A DNA stretch of 7,800 bases, taken from positions 1-7,800 of the forward strand of contig DAOWHE010000008.1 in the NCBI GenBank assembly GCA_030641585.1, written 5' to 3'. This DNA is from Dehalococcoidales bacterium (GTDB lineage: Bacteria; Chloroflexota; Dehalococcoidia; Dehalococcoidales; ARS1013). This document shows, one piece after another, positions 7,173-7,800 of the stretch (the first letter of the stretch is position 1; each line of letters begins with the position of its first letter). The notes under the pieces are model-generated. The model saw only the letters and a program-made list of their open reading frames with translations. It searched no databases and was not told the DNA's origin. The position numbers and the translations under genes are program-made.

Positions 7173-7178
7173 TTTTTA

Positions 7179-7184
7179 CTCCTT
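7179..7184 (-). promoter_or_regulatory. Ribosome binding site that fixes the TTG start of proS
   Basis: Read on the - strand, AAGGAG is followed by six bases (TAAAAA) and then TTG. The strength and spacing of this site decide in favour of the TTG codon, since no ATG lies nearby in frame that would keep the conserved N-terminus. Confidence 0.85.
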
Positions 7185-7239
7185 GGTTATTATATCACTT
7201 TAGAGGTTTATTGATTTAGTTAGCAACCCACTCCCTTTA

Positions 7240-7265
7240 TCCCCCTCCCTTGTAAGGGAGGGGGA
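7240..7265. repeat. Perfect 12-bp palindrome in the proS upstream region
   Basis: TCCCCCTCCCTT (7240-7251) and AAGGGAGGGGGA (7254-7265) are exact reverse complements around GT. The strong purine/pyrimidine split between arms and the lack of a T tract on either side argue against a simple terminator. C/G-rich palindromes of this kind are often dispersed intergenic repeats in Chloroflexota genomes (from memory). It lies between the end of the repeat-protein gene and proS, both on the - strand. Confidence 0.7.
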
Positions 7266-7272
7266 GGAGGTT

Positions 7273-7309
7273 TAATGAAGGGGCTAGCCTCTTCAAACTC
7301 CCCCTTAAT
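7273..7309. repeat. Imperfect inverted repeat centred on GGCTAGCC
   Basis: TGAAGGGGCTAGCCTCTTCA (7276-7295) is nearly self-complementary: an 8-bp exact palindrome GGCTAGCC flanked by TGAAG and CTTCA with one G-T wobble on each side. Outside it, a TTT/GGAGG side partly matches AAACTCCCCC. Together with the neighbouring 7240-7265 palindrome it makes a compact structured element of about 70 bases. It could end transcription of the gene to its right on the - strand, or be part of a non-autonomous repeat. Confidence 0.45.
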
Positions 7310-7362
7310 CAGGCGGGTAAGAACTAGTCTTAAAAGATTTAGTACTGCATACCTCACAACCT

Positions 7363-7800
7363 TCAGGGATTTAGCCTGATTCCATCCTCTCCCCATAAGA
7401 GGTTGCCCTCCGTATCTATCCTCTGCACATATGATCTCTCTGACTTAAACATGGATTTTCCACTGCCCCAGACAATAACAGCCCCTCCATACCCGTCGCA
7501 GGCTATGGCATGAGTACCTCCAGTTGTGAATATTATCCCGTCGTCAGGCCACATGGTTCTGCCGTCAGCGTCTATTTTCTGGGCACGAGTCCCGAAGGTC
7601 ACAATGGCTCCTTCCGAGCCATCACTCACCGCCGTGCGTGGCCAGAAGCTCGAACTGGTTTCGATATAGCAGACCTCTTCCCCACCCGGCTGCCACTTGA
7701 TGCTGCCGTCGGCATCTATCTTCTGGACGTATATGCTCATCAGCCACTTACGCAGGTCTTCCCAGATGACGATAGCACCGCTGGCACCGTCACTTATAAC
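7363..7800 (-). CDS. C-terminal part of a tandem-repeat protein, probably beta-propeller-like and extracellular
   Basis: The frame is open to the right edge of the window, so the gene is partial. The last 145 codons are seen, ending in TGA (7365-7363). An ATG at 7740 is not a credible start, because the residues before it already match the repeat. Three units are visible. Each starts near SDGxxGAIV, has W or F soon after, and ends with YVQ(K/R)IDxDGxxxWxxxG: unit 1 from 7800 to 7630 (57 residues), unit 2 from 7629 to 7504 (42) and unit 3 from 7503 to 7366 (46). The protein stops at a unit boundary (EDGIRLNP) with no anchor, sorting signal or other domain. Repeats of this style occur in large secreted or surface proteins of environmental bacteria and probably form short beta-sheet blades; this is inference. 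Its ligand or role cannot be told. It is transcribed towards proS. Confidence 0.8.
   Translation of the reverse strand, partial: VISDGASGAIVIWEDLRKWLMSIYVQKIDADGSIKWQPGGEEVCYIETSSSFWPRTAVSDGSEGAIVTFGTRAQKIDADGRTMWPDDGIIFTTGGTHAIACDGYGGAVIVWGSGKSMFKSERSYVQRIDTEGNLLWGEDGIRLNP

Noticed and set aside
7189..7194. TATAAT on the - strand just upstream of proS
   Set aside because: The predicted start point would fall inside the Shine-Dalgarno sequence and no -35 box lies at a suitable distance; it is probably part of an A/T-rich spacer.
7173..7362. A hidden small gene between proS and the repeat-protein gene
   Set aside because: No frame with start, ribosome site and reasonable composition; the interval is dominated by inverted repeats.

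Overview
The window holds a set of housekeeping genes from a bacterium. It opens inside a class A RNase P RNA gene on the + strand, which is cut by the left edge. After it come a membrane-anchored S41/Ctp-type protease, a 51-residue cysteine-rich protein not called by length-limited gene finding, and the two phenylalanyl-tRNA synthetase subunit genes, pheS and pheT. Facing them on the - strand are prolyl-tRNA synthetase (proS) and, upstream of it, the C-terminal part of an extracellular-type repeat protein that runs off the right edge. Base composition is roughly balanced. The style of the proteins, the GC-rich hairpin repeats between genes and the repeat protein suggest a Chloroflexota genome, perhaps class Dehalococcoidia. 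This is an inference from general resemblance, not from a diagnostic marker.

Layout. Positions 1-280 are the 3' two thirds or so of rnpB. A 70-base gap carries a good Shine-Dalgarno site for the protease gene (355-1488). The small gene (1591-1746) looks like its own transcription unit: TTGCAA-17 bp-TATAAT in front, GAGGAGG ribosome site, and a 12-bp stem terminator behind (1777-1814). A second strong sigma-70-type promoter (TTGACC-18 bp-TATAAT) drives pheS-pheT, which are separated by one base. The convergent gap 5395-5474 contains a cluster of short GC-rich hairpins. proS starts at TTG behind a strong AAGGAG. The 190 bases upstream of proS hold a perfect 12-bp palindrome and a second imperfect inverted repeat, and then the end of the repeat-protein gene.

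Functionally, rnpB (tRNA 5' maturation), pheST and proS (tRNA charging) all serve translation. The Ctp protease acts on proteins at or outside the membrane. The small Cys-rich protein has no function I can assign. No CRISPR array, transposase, prophage gene, tRNA or T-box was found. The points most worth a second look are the small gene, an Asn in place of the usual Gln of the protease triad, the truncated repeat protein, and the intergenic hairpin elements. Most of the window is ordinary housekeeping sequence, and I do not see a clearly new multi-gene system.
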